A stretch of DNA of 64,000 nucleotides, taken from Brachionus manjavacas. Its lineage: Eukaryota; Rotifera; Eurotatoria; Ploima; Brachionidae. The position numbers and the translations under genes are program-made. The notes below the pieces were generated by a model that was given only the letters and a program-made list of their open reading frames with translations, did no database searches and had not been told where the DNA came from. This document shows, one piece after another, positions 62,001 to 64,000 of the stretch (positions are counted from its first letter, which is position 1; every line of letters starts with the position of its first letter). The DNA lies in NCBI GenBank assembly GCA_019054805.1, contig JAHQIY010000029.1:62001-126000 (forward strand), given 5' to 3'.

Positions 62001-64000
62001 CACAAATTCCTGTAGTTCATTCAAATTTCTCGAAACAGTAAAAAAATGTTCGTCAAGTAAAGTAAGATCTGTTTATAGTATTCTGTTCATCAAAATATAA
62101 AAAAAAAAAATCACAACATTCTAATATTTCGTTCAAATTCCTCGAAACAGTAAAAAAATGTTCAACAAGTAAAGTAAGATCTGTTCAAAGTATTCTGTTC
62201 ATCAAAATTTTAAAAAAAAAAGAATCACAAATTCCTTTAGTTCATTCAAATTCCTCGAAACAGTAAAAAAATGTTCGTCAAGTTAAACTGAGCAAATTGA
62301 TTGTGACAGGTTAAAAAAATTGTTAAATCACAAAGTTTGATGTGTTCAAAGTATTCTGTTAATCAAAATTAAAAAAATTGAATCAGAACCTCCTCAAGTT
62401 CATTCAAATTCCTACAAAAAGTTAAAAAATGTTCGTCAAGTTAAACTGAGCAAATTGATTGTGACAAATTAATTAAATTGTCAAATTGCAAAGTAAGAAC
62501 TGTTCAAAGTATTCTTTTCATCAAAATTTAAAAAAGAATATCACAACTTCCTGTAAGTCATTCAAATTTCTCGAAAAGTTAAAAAATGTTCGTCAAGTAA
62601 AGTAAGATCTGTTCAAAGTATTCTGTTTATCAAAATTTAAAAAAAAAAGAATCACAAATTACTGTAATTCATTCATATTCCTCGAAACAGTAAAAAAATG
62701 TTCGTCAAGTTTAACTGTGCACCCGAAAAAGTAAAAAAAATGTTCAACAAGTAAAGTAAGATCTGTTCAAAAGTATTCTGTTCATCAAAATTAAAATAAA
62801 AAGAATCACAAATTCCTGTAGTTCATTCAAATTCCTCGAAACAGTAAAAAAATGTTCGTCAAGTTAAACTAGCAAATTGTTTGTTACAAATTAATAAAAT
62901 TGTAAAATCACAAAGTTTTATGTGTTCAAAGTATTCTGTTAATCAAAATTAAAAAAAAATTGAATCAGAACCTCCTCAAGTTCATTCAAATTCCTACAAA
63001 AAGTTAAAAAATGTTCGTCAAGTTAAACTGAGCAAATTGATTGTGACAAATTAATTAAATTGTCAAATTGCAAAGTAAGAACTGTTCAAAGTATTCTTTT
63101 CATCAAAATTTAAAAAAGAATATCACAACTTCCTGTAAGTCATTCAAATTTCTCGAAAAGTTAAAAAATGTTCGTCAAGTAAAGTAAGATCTGTTCAAAG
63201 TATTCTGTTCATCAAAATTTAAAAAAAAAAGAATCACAAATTACTGTAATTCATTCAATTTCCTCGAAACAGTAAAAAAATGTTCGTCAAGTTTAACTGT
63301 GCACCCGAAAAAGTAAAAAAAATGTTCAACAAGTAAAGTAAGATCTGTTCAAAGTATTCTGTTCATCAAAATTAAAATAAAAAGAATCACAAATTCCTGT
63401 AGTTCATTCAAATTTCTCGAAACAGTAAAAAAATGTTCGTCAAGTAATGTAAGATCCGTTCAAAGTATTCTGTTCATCAAAATTTAAAAAAAATAAAATC
63501 ACAACATTCTAATATTTCGTTCAAATTCCTCGAAACAGTAAAAAAATGTTCAACAAGTAAAGTAAGATCTGTTCAAAGTATTCTGTTCATCAAAATTTAA
63601 AAAAAAAAGGAATCACAAATTCCTTTAGTTCATTCAAATTCCTCGAAACAGTAAAAAAATGTTCGTCAAGTTAAACTGAGCAAATTGATTTTTACAAATT
63701 GATAAAATTGTAAAATCACAAAGTTTTATGTGTTCAAAGTATTCAGTTCGTCAAAATTAAAAAAAACGAATCACAAATTCCTGTAGTTCATTCAAATTCC
63801 TCGAAAAACTAAAAAAATTTACGTCAAGTTTAACAGTGCACCCGAAAAAGTAAAAAAAATGTTCAACAAGTAAATTAAGATCTGTTCAAAGTATTCTGTT
63901 CATCAAAATTAAAAAAAGGAATCACAAATTCCTGTAGTTCATTCAAATTTCTCGAAACATTAAAAAAATGTTCGTCAAGTAAAGTAAGATCTGTTCATAG
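56010..64000 (-). repeat. Satellite block R4, reverse orientation, runs off the window
   Basis: About 8 kb. The first 2 kb is HOR-II type; from about 58.0 kb it is HOR-I with markers 'gtaagatccg' (58041, 58901, 63450) and 'tttacgtcaag' (about 59271, 60657, 63827). The part 57.7-59.3 kb is a direct copy of R1 20.3-21.9 kb (offset 37389-37401 bp) but continues as ordinary satellite at 59313, where R1 is broken by insert B. It contains tandem HOR-I units to the window end. Confidence 0.95.
59271..60656 (-). repeat. HOR-I unit in R4 (about 1386 bp)
   Basis: Bounded by the 'tttacgtcaag' marker. A second marker, 'aataaaatgttcaagaag', repeats with the same spacing (59529, 60915). It corresponds to the 1375-bp unit at 9573-10947 on the other strand. 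Confidence 0.75.

Noticed and set aside
1..64000. CRISPR array, telomere repeat, rDNA spacer or organelle genome
   Set aside because: Repeats directly abut with no unique spacers, units are far longer than telomere repeats, no rRNA or tRNA sequence is seen, and no organelle gene is present in 64 kb.

Overview
This window is satellite DNA from end to end. I found no gene, tRNA, rRNA, CRISPR array or recognisable transposon. It is AT-rich (about a quarter to a third G+C in lines I counted by hand) and built from one family of related monomers of about 109-117 bp and about 159 bp, plus a 39-bp short module. Nearly every monomer carries two T-tracts, one after the conserved 'gaaca' and one after 'gattc'. 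Large higher-order satellite arrays with strand-switching blocks point to a eukaryotic chromosome (heterochromatin, centromere, subtelomere or sex chromosome). No marker in the sequence identifies the species. I call the T-rich strand reading 'ttgacgaac' forward (F, +) and its complement reverse (R, -).

The array is split into eight blocks of alternating orientation: F1 1-15417, R1 15424-21916, F2 21971-26524, R2 26531-34384, F3 34385-41695, R3 41702-47416, F4 47471-56003, R4 56010-64000. Seven junctions separate them. The four F-to-R junctions (15.4, 26.5, 41.7, 56.0 kb) are one identical event (A) in alternating orientation. Two of the three R-to-F junctions (21.9 and 47.4 kb) are the same 54-bp non-satellite insert (B), present once in each orientation. 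The third (C, 34.25-34.39 kb) is unique and central. The order A-B-A'-C-A-B'-A' reads the same on both strands, so 15.4-56.0 kb is one degenerate palindrome of about 40 kb: R1 mirrors F4, F2 mirrors R3 and R2 mirrors F3. Private single-base variants recur at mirrored places, which supports common descent of the arms. Arm-length differences can be assigned to separate events: a 0.54-kb deletion in R2, about 1 kb of extra units in R3, and a roughly 2-kb tandem duplication in F4.

Inside the blocks, monomers form two higher-order repeat (HOR) classes. HOR-I (about 1.38 kb between markers) dominates F1, the ends of R1 and F4 next to B, and much of R4. HOR-II (about 2.26 kb, repeatedly 2256-2261 bp between markers) dominates F2, R2, F3, R3 and most of F4 and R1. 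The short open frames (up to 76 codons) are by-products of a 111-bp monomer being 37 codons long and are not annotated as genes. The main discovery is the nested palindromic architecture and its reused breakpoints. Whether it is chromosomal fact or partly assembly artefact cannot be settled from the sequence alone.
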